A model generated the notes under the pieces. That model saw only the letters and a program-made list of their open reading frames with translations, was not told the origin of the DNA and did not search any database. The translations under genes were made by a program, and so were the position numbers. From Aeromonas rivipollensis (lineage in GTDB: Bacteria; Pseudomonadota; Gammaproteobacteria; Enterobacterales; Aeromonadaceae), in the NCBI RefSeq assembly GCF_010974825.1, contig NZ_JAAILA010000006.1, positions 1 to 42,189 on the forward strand: a stretch of 42,189 nucleotides of DNA, read 5' to 3'. Below are positions 16,242 through 24,944 of the stretch, piece by piece. Position 1 is the first letter of the stretch; each line of letters starts with the position of its first letter.

Positions 16242-18236
16242 TCACACCTTGAAGCGGCGCACCAGGGCCAGCAGCTGGCGGTTGGAGCCGAGCAGTGACG
16301 CTGCACTCTGCTCGGTCTGGCTGCCGTTTTGCACCAGCAGGTTCAGCATGTCGCGAATGCTCACCATGTTGCGGTTGATCTCCTCGGTCACCCGGCTCTG
16401 CTCCTCGGCGGCGGTGGCGATCTGGCTGCTGAGATCGTGGATCTGCACCACAGAGTCGGCCATGCTGTCGAGCCCACCGGTGACCTGACCCGTGGTGTCG
16501 GCTGCGGCCTGGCAGCTGCGCTTGGTCTGCTCCATGGCGACCACTGCCTCGGCCACCCCCTGGGTGAGGCGCGACAGCATGCTGCCCACCTCGGCTGTGC
16601 TGTTCTGGGTGCGGGCCGCCAGGGCGCGCACCTCGTCGGCCACCACGGCGAAGCCACGTCCCTGCTCCCCGGCCCGGGCCGCCTCTATGGCGGCGTTGAG
16701 TGCCAGCAGGTTGGTCTGGGCGGCGATGCCGCCTATCACCCCGAGCACGCTGCCGATCTGCTTGGCATCCTCCTGCATCTCCAACACCTTGGCGGCGGCG
16801 AGATCCACCTCGTCGATCAGGGCCACCACGCTGGTGGAGGCCGAGCCCACCACCTTGCGCGAGTTGGCGGCCTGGCCATTGGCGGCCTCGGTGAAGCTTG
16901 CCGAGTCGCTGGCGTGCTGGGCCACGCTGTCGGCGGTGGAGCTGAGCTCGGTGAGGGCGGTGACCACCTGATCCGTCTCGCTGGCGTGTTCCCCCAGGAT
17001 CCGTCGGGCCTGACCCGTCTGCTGATCGAGCTGTGCCAGCTCCCGGGTGATGAGGTCGGTGGCGTCCGTCACCTGCACCATCATCTGCTGCAGGTAGGCG
17101 ATGAAGCGGTTCACCGACAGGGCTATGTTGTCCAGCTCGTCATGACCCTTCACCTGGATGCGGGCCGTCAGGTCCGCATCGCCGGCGCTGAGGGCATCTA
17201 TGTTGAGCTTGAGGGTTTGCAGCCGGCTGCCGAGCTGGCTGATGGCCAGCACCATGAGCACGAACAGCAGTCCCACCAGGGGCAGCTGGATCGCGGCCAA
17301 AGTGGCGAGCACGTCCCGGCTGTCCTGGGTCAGGGTGCGGGTCGGCAGGGCGGTGGCGAGCAGCCAGGGAGTGCCTTCGATGGCCTCCATCAGCAGGGTC
17401 TGCTCCTCCCCCTGATCCTGGAAGGTTGTGCGCAGCAAGCCCTTGCTCGCGTCCTGGCCGAGCAGGCCGGCGATGGCACCGGCGAAGGGGTAGTCGGCAT
17501 GGGCGGAGAGATTGCCGAGCACCACATCGCCGCCGAGGCGGGCATTCTTGCTCAGGATCTTGCCGTCAGCCTCGACTATCATCACCTGGCCGCCGATCTC
17601 CTGCTCCTTCCTGGCCACCAGCTCGTTGAAGAACCCCAGGGTCACGTCTATGGTCGACACCCCGTACAGGGCGCCGTCCCGGTAGATCCCCATGGCGCAG
17701 TTGGTTCTCGGCTGCTGGCTGGCGCCATCCTTGTAGGCGGCGGCCCAGACGCACATGCCGCGGGGAGCCTGCTGACCCGCCTTGTGCCAGGGTTGCTCGA
17801 AGTAGTTCGGCGCCTCGGCCGAGTTCCAGTAGGTGTTGGGGATGAGGGCGTTGGCCGCGTCCCTGTGATAGAAGGTGCTGAACTTGGCGCGGCCCGCCTC
17901 GCGTTTCTCCGGCAGGGGCCAGATGCCGCCGCCGAAGACCATGGCGTTGCCGTATTGATCGATGAGGGCGGGCAGCAGGGCGTCGATCTGCTCGCTCGGC
18001 AGCTGGGCCACCAGCTGGGTGATGCTGCGGGACTGGCTCTGCACCCCGTTGAGCTGGTCGCGGATGTCGGTGGCTATCTCGCTGACCCGCAGCGCCACAT
18101 TCTGCTCACCGGCCTTCTGCAGCGCCGGCTTGATCCAGAGCTGGATGCCGATCACCGTCAGGGCGCACACCAGCGCCATGAACCCCAGGAAGACGGCGGT
18201 ATAACGCCCCTTGATTGTGCCCAGATTCCATCCCAT
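16242..18236 (-). CDS. Methyl-accepting chemotaxis protein (Cache-type sensor)
   Basis: A 664-residue inner-membrane chemoreceptor. Order: short cytoplasmic N-terminus, membrane helix about 12-34, large periplasmic region about 35-305 with Cache-like features ([17 protein letters not shown], a typical dCache ligand-pocket region, and [13 protein letters not shown]), membrane helix about 310-332, HAMP (about 333-390) and the cytoplasmic hairpin with the near-invariant tip [31 protein letters not shown] region. It ends in RRFKV without the NWETF-type pentapeptide that tethers CheR/CheB. AGGAG precedes the ATG. The ligand is not predictable beyond Cache receptors often sensing amino or organic acids. 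Single gene between two terminators. Confidence 0.93.
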   Translation of the reverse strand: MGWNLGTIKGRYTAVFLGFMALVCALTVIGIQLWIKPALQKAGEQNVALRVSEIATDIRDQLNGVQSQSRSITQLVAQLPSEQIDALLPALIDQYGNAMVFGGGIWPLPEKREAGRAKFSTFYHRDAANALIPNTYWNSAEAPNYFEQPWHKAGQQAPRGMCVWAAAYKDGASQQPRTNCAMGIYRDGALYGVSTIDVTLGFFNELVARKEQEIGGQVMIVEADGKILSKNARLGGDVVLGNLSAHADYPFAGAIAGLLGQDASKGLLRTTFQDQGEEQTLLMEAIEGTPWLLATALPTRTLTQDSRDVLATLAAIQLPLVGLLFVLMVLAISQLGSRLQTLKLNIDALSAGDADLTARIQVKGHDELDNIALSVNRFIAYLQQMMVQVTDATDLITRELAQLDQQTGQARRILGEHASETDQVVTALTELSSTADSVAQHASDSASFTEAANGQAANSRKVVGSASTSVVALIDEVDLAAAKVLEMQEDAKQIGSVLGVIGGIAAQTNLLALNAAIEAARAGEQGRGFAVVADEVRALAARTQNSTAEVGSMLSRLTQGVAEAVVAMEQTKRSCQAAADTTGQVTGGLDSMADSVVQIHDLSSQIATAAEEQSRVTEEINRNMVSIRDMLNLLVQNGSQTEQSAASLLGSNRQLLALVRRFKV

Positions 18237-18408
18237 AACGACTCCTGTCCACTGTGGCCGGGGCCTTGCCCGATCCTGTTATTTGAGCCGCCATTATTAG
18301 CCATTTCGAAAATAAAACGTTTGTTATCGCTCACATATCCCGGTGCAGGGAGGCAGAAAAGTGGCGCCATGGCGGCGTCAGCCTAAGGACAGTGCTGTTG
18401 AGCGGACA

Positions 18409-18440
18409 CGAAAAAAACAGGGTGGCCATGGCCACCCTGT
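18409..18440 (-). terminator. Intrinsic terminator of the His/Met-rich periplasmic protein gene
   Basis: A perfect 24-base palindrome (18417-18440; core GGTGGCCATGGCCACC) is followed on the minus strand by T7 (18411-18417). It lies beyond the duplicated gene end at 18469-18507 and stops minus-strand transcripts before the chemoreceptor gene. Confidence 0.85.
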
Positions 18441-18468
18441 CGTTATCTTGCTTGCTGGTTTACTTCGA

Positions 18469-18546
18469 CTTACTGGTTCGCTTCTGCGAACGGCTTCATC
18501 GCCTCGACTTACTGATTTGCTTCTGCGAACTGCTTCATCACTTCTG
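18469..18546. repeat. 39-bp tandem duplication of a gene's 3' end
   Basis: Two 39-bp units, 18469-18507 and 18508-18546, are head to tail and differ at only a few bases. The second contains the last codons and stop of the adjoining minus-strand gene (EVMKQFAEANQ-stop); the first, just after that stop and in the same frame, encodes EAMKPFAEANQ-stop. Because the unit is 13 codons long, reading through the first stop would simply repeat the C-terminus. Confidence 0.85.
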
Positions 18547-18865
18547 CGTGCTTGATCATGCCGTCGGCACGCAGGCCGAGGTTTTTCACGAACTCGGCCT
18601 TCTTGGCCGGATCTTCAATCTTGTCGTAGCGCTGTTGCAGGTGAGCCTGGATCTGCTCCGGGGTCATGTTCTTCATGCGGGCCATCTTGTCGTGGCGACC
18701 GCCGTGGTGCTTGCCGCCCATCATGCCGGAACCGTCCATGGGGCAACCGGCCGCCGTGGCTTGGGTCGGCTGGGCGGTGGAGACAGCCTCGCTGGCGGCA
18801 TAGGCGCCCAGCGGCAGGCCGAGGATCAGGGTGGCGGTCAGCAGGGTCTTGGTCAGCTTTTTCAT
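18509..18865 (-). CDS. Small periplasmic His/Met-rich protein (Spy/ZraP-like)
   Basis: The 118-residue product has a signal peptide (MKKLTKTLLTATLILGLPLGAYA) and a mature region with a Cys-Met-His cluster (CPMDGSGMMGGKHHGGRHDKM, residues about 41-61) suited to binding Cu, Zn or Ni, followed by a helical part (MTPEQIQAHLQQRYDKI ... MIKHAEVMKQFAEANQ) reminiscent of the LTxxQ helices of Spy/CpxP/ZraP envelope proteins. I see no exact LTxxQ pair, so family membership is tentative. AGGAG lies before the ATG. It is divergent from a response-regulator/sensor-kinase pair, the arrangement of stress-responsive periplasmic proteins controlled by an adjacent two-component system. Its 3' end is tandemly duplicated. 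Confidence 0.75.
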   Translation of the reverse strand: MKKLTKTLLTATLILGLPLGAYAASEAVSTAQPTQATAAGCPMDGSGMMGGKHHGGRHDKMARMKNMTPEQIQAHLQQRYDKIEDPAKKAEFVKNLGLRADGMIKHAEVMKQFAEANQ

Positions 18866-19062
18866 GGGTAACTCCTGTCGGATGAATACGGGTAGAGGCT
18901 CTTTCGCCTTGGTATCCAGTAAACACCGTGGAAGTGTCTGAATTTTGCCAGTTGAAGCCTATTTTGTAGCAGAGTGTGGCATCTTGGCGCTCTGGCACAC
19001 TTTGACACAACCCGCCCGATTGATTCTCGTATAATCGCCCCAGCTCGATAACGGGAGAGACA

Positions 19063-19788
19063 ATGATGAACCAAGGCAGCCCTCATATTCTGGTGGTCGA
19101 CGATCACAGCGAGATCCGCGATCTGCTCAAGCGCTTTCTGGAACAACACGGCATGCGCGTCAGCTGTGCCCGGGATGGCAAGGAGATGAAGCGGCTGCTG
19201 GACGAGCGAGAGTTCGATCTGCTGGTGCTGGATCTGATGATGCCGGGGGAGGATGGCCTGACTCTGTGTCGCGAGCTCAGGGTGAAGTCCCGTCTGCCCA
19301 TCATCATGCTCACCGCCATGGGGGAGGAGACGGACCGCATCATCGGCCTGGAGATGGGGGCCGATGACTACCTCGCCAAGCCGTTCAACCCGCGCGAGCT
19401 GCTGGCCCGCATCAAGGCGGTGATGCGCCGCACCCAGGTGGAGAGCCAGCCCGTCCCCGAGGCCCTGACCCGGGATCTGCGCTTCGATCGCTGGCTGCTC
19501 GACATCAATCGCCGCGAGCTGGTGGACGAGGAGGGGGTGGGGATGAGCCTCTCCACCGCCGAGTTCGATCTGCTCAAGGTGTTTCTGGAGCGGCCCCAGC
19601 GGGTGCTGAGCCGGGATCAGTTGCTGGATCTGGCCCGTGGCCGGGAGGCGGTCGCCTTCGATCGCGCCATAGATACGCTAGTGAGCCGGCTGCGCCGCAA
19701 GCTGGAGCGGGATCCCAAGAATCCCGAGCTCATCAAGACCATCTGGGGCGGCGGTTACCTGTTCGCCGCCGACGTGACCCAGGAGTGA
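19063..19788 (+). CDS. OmpR-family response regulator
   Basis: A 241-residue two-domain regulator. The receiver domain (1-120) has the acidic pocket Asp13/Asp14, phospho-acceptor Asp57 (VLDLMMPGEDG), the Thr in IIMLTAMG and the Lys in YLAKPFNPRELLARI. The C-terminal winged helix (about 135-238) is of OmpR type, with STAEFDLLKVFLERPQRVLSRDQLL and the recognition region FDRAIDTLVSRLRRKLE, ending in WGGGYLF. It resembles OmpR itself, but true ompR/envZ may lie elsewhere, so no symbol is given. GGGAGAG precedes the ATG. It is cotranscribed with the kinase 7 bases downstream and divergent from the periplasmic protein, a likely target. Confidence 0.95.
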   Translation: MMNQGSPHILVVDDHSEIRDLLKRFLEQHGMRVSCARDGKEMKRLLDEREFDLLVLDLMMPGEDGLTLCRELRVKSRLPIIMLTAMGEETDRIIGLEMGADDYLAKPFNPRELLARIKAVMRRTQVESQPVPEALTRDLRFDRWLLDINRRELVDEEGVGMSLSTAEFDLLKVFLERPQRVLSRDQLLDLARGREAVAFDRAIDTLVSRLRRKLERDPKNPELIKTIWGGGYLFAADVTQE

Positions 19789-19795
19789 GGCCGGC

Positions 19796-21181
19796 ATGAT
19801 CAAGGGCTTCTTCGCCAGGCTGCTGCCCAAGGGGCTGACCGGCCAGATAGTGCTGGTGGCCCTGGCGGGACTGGTGTTGATCCAGCTGCTCAGCATCCAG
19901 ATCTACCGCTCGGATCGGGAGGAGGCGCTCGGCTACGTCAACAGCCGCAACGCCATGCAGCGGATCATCTCTGTGGTGCGGCTGCTCTCTCTCTCGCCCC
20001 CCTCCCTCTATCACGAGATCCTCAAGGCGAGCCGCAGCGAGACCCTGCTGCTGCGCCTGGCCGACGAGCCGCTGCAACCGGACAACCGCAGCCCCCGCTT
20101 CGAGAAGCTGGTACGAGCCAAGCTCGGGTATCCGTCGTCCCTGTCGGTGGAGATCAGCGCCGAGCTGAAGCAGGACATACAGCGCAGCCGGGCCTGGCAG
20201 CACCACAACCGCATGATGAAGGATCGCAACGGCATGCCGCCGCCCCAGGACATGCGGCTCTATGGCTCCATCCAGCTGCCCAACGGGGGCTGGCTGCAGT
20301 TCAGCTCCCTGGTGGACAAGGAGGCGGTGAGCTGGTCCTGGCAGACCACCCTCAACCTGCTGCTGGTGGCGAGCCTGGTGATAGGCCTGATGATCTGGCT
20401 GTTCCGCCGGGCGACCCTGCCCCTCAAGCAGCTGGCCGCCAATGCCGACAGGCTGGGGCGCGGGGAGGACATAGAGCCCCTGCGCGAGGAGGGGCCCACC
20501 GAGATCCGCGAATCCATCCAGGCCTTCAACCGCATGCACACCCGGCTCGATCGCTTCGTGCAGGACAGGACCCGGATGCTGGCCGCCATCTCCCATGACC
20601 TGCGCACCCCCATTACCAGCCTGCGGCTGCGCAGCGAGTTTCTGGCAGACGGCGAGGACAAGGAGCGATTCCAGCAGACCCTGCAACAGATGGAGCAGAT
20701 GCTGGCGGCGACCCTGAGCTTCGCCCGGGAGGAGGGGCAGCAGGAGGCGACCCGGGAGCTGGATCTGGTCAGCCTGCTGGAGAGCCTGTGCGATGACTAT
20801 GCGGATACCGGTCAGCCCGTCATCTGCCTGGCACAGGGCAAGCAGGTCTATGCCTGCCGCGCCAATACCCTGCGCCGGGTGCTGCAAAACCTCATCGGCA
20901 ATGCCATCAAGTACGCGGGCGGGGCCGAGGTGTCGCTGGAGCGAACCGAATCCGAGCTGCTGATCCTGGTCTGCGATCGGGGGCCTGGCATAGCCGAGGG
21001 CCAGCTGGAGGAGGTGTTCAAACCCTTCGTGCGTCTCGACGAGGCCCGCAATACGGAGTCGGGCAGCGTGGGGCTGGGGCTAGCCATCGCCCGTACCCTG
21101 GTGCATCAGCACGGCGGCGAGTTGACCCTGCACAACCGTGCCGAGGGCGGCCTGGAGGCCAGGATCAGCCTGCCGCGCTGA
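19796..21181 (+). CDS. EnvZ-type sensor histidine kinase
   Basis: The 461-residue inner-membrane kinase has membrane helices at about 16-37 and 190-208 enclosing a periplasmic sensor of about 150 residues, then HAMP, the HisKA dimerisation domain with phospho-His267 (AAISHDLRTPITSLRLR), N-box NLIGNAIKYAGG, G1 DRGPGI, F-box VFKPFVRLD and G2 GLGLAIARTL. All catalytic boxes are intact. It phosphorylates the regulator encoded just upstream. The periplasmic sensor has no motif I can name. Terminates at a bidirectional hairpin shared with the convergent TonB receptor. Confidence 0.95.
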   Translation: MIKGFFARLLPKGLTGQIVLVALAGLVLIQLLSIQIYRSDREEALGYVNSRNAMQRIISVVRLLSLSPPSLYHEILKASRSETLLLRLADEPLQPDNRSPRFEKLVRAKLGYPSSLSVEISAELKQDIQRSRAWQHHNRMMKDRNGMPPPQDMRLYGSIQLPNGGWLQFSSLVDKEAVSWSWQTTLNLLLVASLVIGLMIWLFRRATLPLKQLAANADRLGRGEDIEPLREEGPTEIRESIQAFNRMHTRLDRFVQDRTRMLAAISHDLRTPITSLRLRSEFLADGEDKERFQQTLQQMEQMLAATLSFAREEGQQEATRELDLVSLLESLCDDYADTGQPVICLAQGKQVYACRANTLRRVLQNLIGNAIKYAGGAEVSLERTESELLILVCDRGPGIAEGQLEEVFKPFVRLDEARNTESGSVGLGLAIARTLVHQHGGELTLHNRAEGGLEARISLPR

Positions 21182-21202
21182 CAGTTCCTATTCCGTCGCC
21201 CA

Positions 21203-21233
21203 TGAAAAGGCCCGCACTCGGCGGGCCTTTTCA
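21203..21233. terminator. Bidirectional intrinsic terminator
   Basis: The stem GGCCCGC/GCGGGCC around a short loop is flanked by AAAA on the left and TTTT on the right. It serves both the two-component operon (plus) and the TonB-dependent receptor (minus). Confidence 0.85.
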
Positions 21234-21252
21234 TCTCTCGCACCCGAGAGGA

Positions 21253-23208
21253 TCAGAACTGGTAGGTCAGCCCCAGGTTGTAGCGGCGTCCATCCAGCAC
21301 TGTGCCATAGCTGGCGTACTCCACCCTCTTGTCCAGCAGGTTGTAGATGCCGGCGGTGACGCTCAGCGCCTGATTGGCCTTGTAGACCAGGCCGGTGTCG
21401 AAGAAGGTGTAGGAGGGGGTGCCCTCGGCCATCTTGACCCGGCTCAGGTAGTCCGAGGTCTTGCTGCGGAAGTTGACCCTGGACCAGAGGCCGACCGCCT
21501 CGCTGGTCTGCCAGTCGACAGTGGTGTTGAACATGTGGCGCGGCATCTGGTTCAGTGCCAGGCCAGCCATGGGACCGCTCTTCTGCTCGGACTGGGTGAA
21601 GGTGTAGCTGGAAGCCAGGGACCACTGCTGGTTGATGGCCCAGTTGGCCGTGCCTTCCACTCCGCGCATGTTGGCCTCGTCGACGTTGATGCGATCGCTG
21701 ATGAAGTCATAGGTGTGACCGTTCAGGGTGCAGGCGGGATCCTGCTTGCTGGTGCAACGACGGGTCTCGGCAATCTTGTCCTTGAAGTCGGTATTGAACA
21801 GGGTCAGCCCGGCGTTGAGCCCCTGCCTGCCATCCCACAGCAGGGCGATTTCCTCACTGACGCTCTTCTCCGGCTGTAGGGCCGGGCTGCCGACCAGCAT
21901 GCCATCCTGGGTGCCGCCGCCGGTGGCCTGACCCCAGTTGGCCGCTGACATGCGCAGATCGGGGGAGCGGTAGCCGGTGGAGACGCCGCCCTTCAGGGTC
22001 CAGAACTCGGCGGGGTGCCAGACCCCGTAGAGACGCGGGCTCCAGTGGCTGCCGTAGTTCTGATCCCTGTCCATGCGCACGCCGCCGGTGAGGGCGAAGC
22101 TGTCGGTCAGGGCCCACTCGTCCTCCACGAACAGGGCCCAGCTCCAGCGGGTCAGCTGGTCGGCGCGGTTGGCCACATTCAGCTGGTTGCCCTGATCCTG
22201 CAGATCCTCGTAGCGGTACTGGCCGCCGACACTGAGGTAGTGATCCCCCAGGACGATCTGGGTATGGGTGTCGGCTATGGTGTTGATCATCTTCATCTTC
22301 CGACCCGGGTTGGTACTCTCTTCCCGTTGCAGATAGCTGGTGGAGGAGCCGAAGTCGTAGCGGCCGTCGTGGGTGATGGCGTAGTTGGTGCGCTCGTAGG
22401 TGCTCAGGTTAGGTTTGGCCTTGGCCGAAATGGACTCACCCGGCGTGCGATCCCTGTCCTGCAGGCCGCGGCTCACCTCGAAGTCGAAGCTGTTGTGCTC
22501 GTCCGGGGTCAGGCTGAACACGGCGGTGCCGCTGCGCATCTCCTGCTCGGCGAAGCCGTTCTCGAACTGATCCTCGCCGCGATAGGAGAGTTGGCCGTTC
22601 AGGCGCATCCCCAGCAGCCCGTCCACCAGGGCGCCGGCGGTGTAGGCATCGCTCTGGAAGAGATCACCTGAGGCTTTGTTCTCCTGGAAGGTGCTGTCGG
22701 CATGCACTGACCCCTGCCATGCCGTCATGCTGGTGCTCTTGCGGGTGATGACGTTGATGACGCCTCCCATGGCGTCCGAGCCGTAGCGGGAGGACATGGG
22801 GCCACGCACCACCTCGATCCGCTCTATGGCTTGCAACGGTGGCAACCAGCCCTGCTCTATGCCGGGGCCGTCGCTGTTGGGGCGGGTGCCACGGCTGTCG
22901 ACCCGCTTGCCGTCCACCAGCATCAGCGTGTACTTGGCTCCCATGCCGCGGATGCTGATGTCGCTGCTGCTGCCACCCCCGGTGATCACCACCCCGGGCA
23001 CGTCTTTCAGGGCGTCGGTCACGTCACGGTAGGCGCGCTTCTCCAGCTGTTCCCGGGTCACGACCGAGATGGAGGCGGCAGAGTCTTCGAGCTTCTGCTG
23101 GAAACCCGAGGCGGTGATCACCATGACTTCGTTCTGGCTGGCGTGGGCCTGGCTGGCCAGTGCGGCGACGATCAGGGTGGCGAGAGGGGTAATGGGGATG
23201 TTAGTCAT
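21253..23208 (-). CDS. TonB-dependent catecholate-siderophore-type outer-membrane receptor (CirA/FepA-like)
   Basis: A 651-residue outer-membrane gated channel. The signal peptide ends near QAHA-SQ; a TonB-box-like EVMVITASG follows, then the plug domain (about 40-150) with ISIRGMGAKYTLMLVDGKRV and IERIEVVRGPMSSRYGSDAMGGVINVIT, which are the hallmarks of CirA/IrgA/FepA receptors, and a 22-strand-type barrel with two Cys (RRCTSKQDPACT) in an extracellular loop and a terminal Phe (NLGLTYQF). The start at MTNIPIT is favoured over longer upstream reading because it gives a proper signal peptide. A Fur-box-like site lies about 150 bases upstream, so iron repression is likely. No transport partner is adjacent; the exact ligand is uncertain. 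Confidence 0.93.
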   Translation of the reverse strand: MTNIPITPLATLIVAALASQAHASQNEVMVITASGFQQKLEDSAASISVVTREQLEKRAYRDVTDALKDVPGVVITGGGSSSDISIRGMGAKYTLMLVDGKRVDSRGTRPNSDGPGIEQGWLPPLQAIERIEVVRGPMSSRYGSDAMGGVINVITRKSTSMTAWQGSVHADSTFQENKASGDLFQSDAYTAGALVDGLLGMRLNGQLSYRGEDQFENGFAEQEMRSGTAVFSLTPDEHNSFDFEVSRGLQDRDRTPGESISAKAKPNLSTYERTNYAITHDGRYDFGSSTSYLQREESTNPGRKMKMINTIADTHTQIVLGDHYLSVGGQYRYEDLQDQGNQLNVANRADQLTRWSWALFVEDEWALTDSFALTGGVRMDRDQNYGSHWSPRLYGVWHPAEFWTLKGGVSTGYRSPDLRMSAANWGQATGGGTQDGMLVGSPALQPEKSVSEEIALLWDGRQGLNAGLTLFNTDFKDKIAETRRCTSKQDPACTLNGHTYDFISDRINVDEANMRGVEGTANWAINQQWSLASSYTFTQSEQKSGPMAGLALNQMPRHMFNTTVDWQTSEAVGLWSRVNFRSKTSDYLSRVKMAEGTPSYTFFDTGLVYKANQALSVTAGIYNLLDKRVEYASYGTVLDGRRYNLGLTYQF

Positions 23209-23353
23209 GAAAACCTGAACTCCTTGGAAGGAAAGTTTCTCAACCCGCTTTAGTGTCCCGGGATCTTGGTGTCGCACTGGGACGGCGGAGCTGAGCCTCA
23301 AATGGATGACATTTGTCGGCAGGCATTCTAGGCAAATAAGAATCAAATGCAAT

Positions 23354-23368
23354 TGATATTGGTTATCA
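23354..23368 (-). promoter_or_regulatory. Fur-box-like operator
   Basis: TGATATTGGTTATCA matches the 7-1-7 Fur motif TGATAATnATTATCA with two changes, within an AT-rich stretch (23335-23380) that could hold a second overlapping site. It lies upstream of the TonB receptor gene, consistent with iron repression. Confidence 0.65.
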
Positions 23369-23438
23369 TTTGTATTTTGTTCGGTAAGAGGGGGCAGTTT
23401 TGGCAGGGGAGAGAGGTAATTACGGGAATACAGATAAC

Positions 23439-23464
23439 AAAAAACCCGCCGAGGCGGGTTTTTT
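23439..23464. terminator. Bidirectional intrinsic terminator
   Basis: A6-CCCGCC-GA-GGCGGG-T6 is a classic symmetrical terminator. In the minus direction it ends the cold-shock gene 50 bases after its stop and insulates the TonB receptor promoter. Confidence 0.9.
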
Positions 23465-23515
23465 CAATTCTTGCAGAAGGACTTTCCGATTGACGAAAAG
23501 GCTTCCTGGCTTGAA

Positions 23516-23728
23516 TTACAGACCAACTACGTTGGCAGCAGCCGGGCCTTTCTGGCCTTGCTCGATGGTGAACTCAACGCGCTGACCTTCGTCCAGGGTT
23601 TTGAAGCTGGTGGACTGGATAGCGGAGAAGTGTACGAACACGTCTTTGCCACCGTCAGCCGGGGAGATGAAGCCAAAACCTTTCTCAGCGTTGAAGAACT
23701 TTACGGTACCAGTCATTTTGTTAGACAT
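23516..23728 (-). CDS. Cold-shock domain protein (CspA family)
   Basis: A 70-residue single-stranded nucleic-acid-binding OB-fold protein that acts as an RNA chaperone. Both RNP motifs are intact (KGFGFIS and VFVHFSAI) and the protein ends [12 protein letters not shown]. The start [12 protein letters not shown] follows AAGGAAATTATT; the in-frame extension further upstream is not protein-like. Whether it is cold-induced cannot be read off: the upstream 390 bases (23729-24121) contain no gene I can support and may include a long untranslated leader, as is common for csp genes, but I cannot identify a definite cold box. Confidence 0.95.
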   Translation of the reverse strand: MSNKMTGTVKFFNAEKGFGFISPADGGKDVFVHFSAIQSTSFKTLDEGQRVEFTIEQGQKGPAAANVVGL

Positions 23729-24075
23729 AATAATTTCCTTGAATAGTGATGTTGAAACGCTACGTGTGTAGCAATCCATGATTTTTCGTCAGCAATACGT
23801 ATGGGGAGCACTAAAGAAGGAGAATTATTTGGCGAGAATCATCTGGGACAACTCTATGCACAAATCACTGCTTTAAAATGACTGCCTAACATAATCAGGT
23901 CTGAACTACCGAACCATCGAAATCGATTAGAACACGCTCACTCCGCCATGGCAATCTTTATCTTGGTATTAATTCCTGCCAGGCGAGGAGGTGGTAGCGT
24001 GTTATCTTGATAAAATCGTTTTATACCAGAAGGTTATCTAACAATTTCCGGTATGAAAAAGGGAAGTATGCAGGT

Positions 24076-24111
24076 CCATGTCCGGGTGGCAGCACAAGCA
24101 TCCGGACATGG
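24076..24111 (-). terminator. Stem-loop after the DUF3811 gene
   Basis: A 10-bp perfect stem, CCATGTCCGG with CCGGACATGG, lies 10 bases past the gene stop. On the minus strand a short T5 run occurs only about 15 bases beyond the stem, so it is either a weak terminator or an RNA 3'-end stabiliser. Confidence 0.45.
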
Positions 24112-24121
24112 GAGACAGAAA

Positions 24122-24406
24122 TTATCGCTTGCTGCGGTACTTGTTGCTGACGGAGTCCGCCCAGTTGAAGGTCTCGGGCAGCACCTGATTCTTGGCTCGC
24201 TCCTTGGCCTTCTCCCGCGCCAGTGCGGAGGCCGCCTTGGCTGCCTTGGCGCGATCCTCGGCGATTTTCAGGCGCCCTTCCTCACGGATCTTGTTACGTT
24301 CCCCATTGGTCAGGGTGTGATCGGCATGGGCCTGGGCCTTCTGCAACAACAGGGTGATCTCGGCTTTTTCGGCCTCGGTAAGATCTTTCATTTCCAGCTT
24401 TTTCAT
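24122..24406 (-). CDS. DUF3811-family (YjbD-like) protein
   Basis: A 94-residue highly charged cytoplasmic protein with a predicted long helix (LTEAEKAEITLLLQKAQAHADHTLTNGERNKIREEG) and an Ala/Lys/Glu-rich second helix. The pattern 'E..EL..LL..A...A...LTN.E.N.I..E' and the basic C-terminus after FNWADS resemble E. coli YjbD (DUF3811), recalled rather than searched. Function is unknown for the family. GCAGGAG precedes the ATG; upstream in-frame sequence is discarded. Single-gene unit. Confidence 0.75.
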   Translation of the reverse strand: MKKLEMKDLTEAEKAEITLLLQKAQAHADHTLTNGERNKIREEGRLKIAEDRAKAAKAASALAREKAKERAKNQVLPETFNWADSVSNKYRSKR

Positions 24407-24757
24407 GGCGCACTCCTGCGGCAGGTGATGGTTCACCCTAACACACTCCGGGGGCCGACTCTTATGTAATCGTCCTCTTGACCCCAAAAGGGCAAGTTGA
24501 GTGCGTTTTCCTGCCGGTTTTCGCCCAGATACAAGCCGGTTGCGGCGGTTTGTCCCAGATTGTCGGGGCGTGGATGACGAGGTCCGTACCCTGTGTGGCG
24601 CCGTTGTCCGGCGAGGCTGGATCCCGGTGGAGGCTGGGGGTATGCTGGTGCCAGTGCGATCCTCGATCGTCACTGCTAGCGTACTGTAATCTATGATTCG
24701 GATGGCATGCTGGAATCTTGATTCCAACTGTCCTGGTAACATTTTTGGAGTCTGATG
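24407..24757. other. Gene-free intergenic region with a small palindrome
   Basis: No convincing reading frame on either strand. The one regular element is TGGAATCTTGATTCCA at 24711-24726, a 7-bp-arm perfect palindrome 31 bases before the start of the small basic protein gene, a possible operator for it. Confidence 0.5.
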
Positions 24758-24880
24758 ATGAGCAACAAAGAACAGCATCACGGCAAAGATGCCAAGAAAA
24801 AACCGCAGATGTCACTGAAAGAGAAGCGCGAGGCCAAACGTCAGAAAGCTGATCTGAAAAATGGCGGCGCGATGAAGTAA
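24758..24880 (+). CDS. Small basic hydrophilic protein (40 residues)
   Basis: A 40-residue reading frame begins MSNKEQHHGKDAKKKPQ and continues with a Lys/Glu/Arg-rich helix (SLKEKREAKRQKADLK), ending GGAMK. GGAG lies seven bases before the ATG at 24758 (an in-frame ATG at 24755 is also possible), and a good terminator follows the stop by 37 bases, so it has all signals of an independent gene. The lysine-rich composition suggests nucleic-acid or ribosome association, but function is unknown. Too short for ordinary gene finders to be certain. Confidence 0.7.
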   Translation: MSNKEQHHGKDAKKKPQMSLKEKREAKRQKADLKNGGAMK

Positions 24881-24917
24881 CGCTCCACTACACTGTTGTT
24901 CCTCTGGAGCCAGTATC

Positions 24918-24944
24918 AAGCCAGTCCGTCATGGGCTGGCTTTT
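24918..24944. terminator. Terminator of the small basic protein gene, overlapping a convergent stop codon
   Basis: The stem AAGCCAG/CTGGCTT with an 11-base loop is followed by TTTT on the plus strand. The loop contains the stop codon of the convergent binding-protein gene (24929-24931), so one hairpin serves as terminator for one gene and 3' coding end of the other. Confidence 0.8.

Noticed and set aside
19002..19035. TTGACA and TATAAT as a sigma-70 promoter of the response regulator
   Set aside because: The 22-base spacing is outside the usual range; the -10 may be real with a different -35, but I cannot define it.
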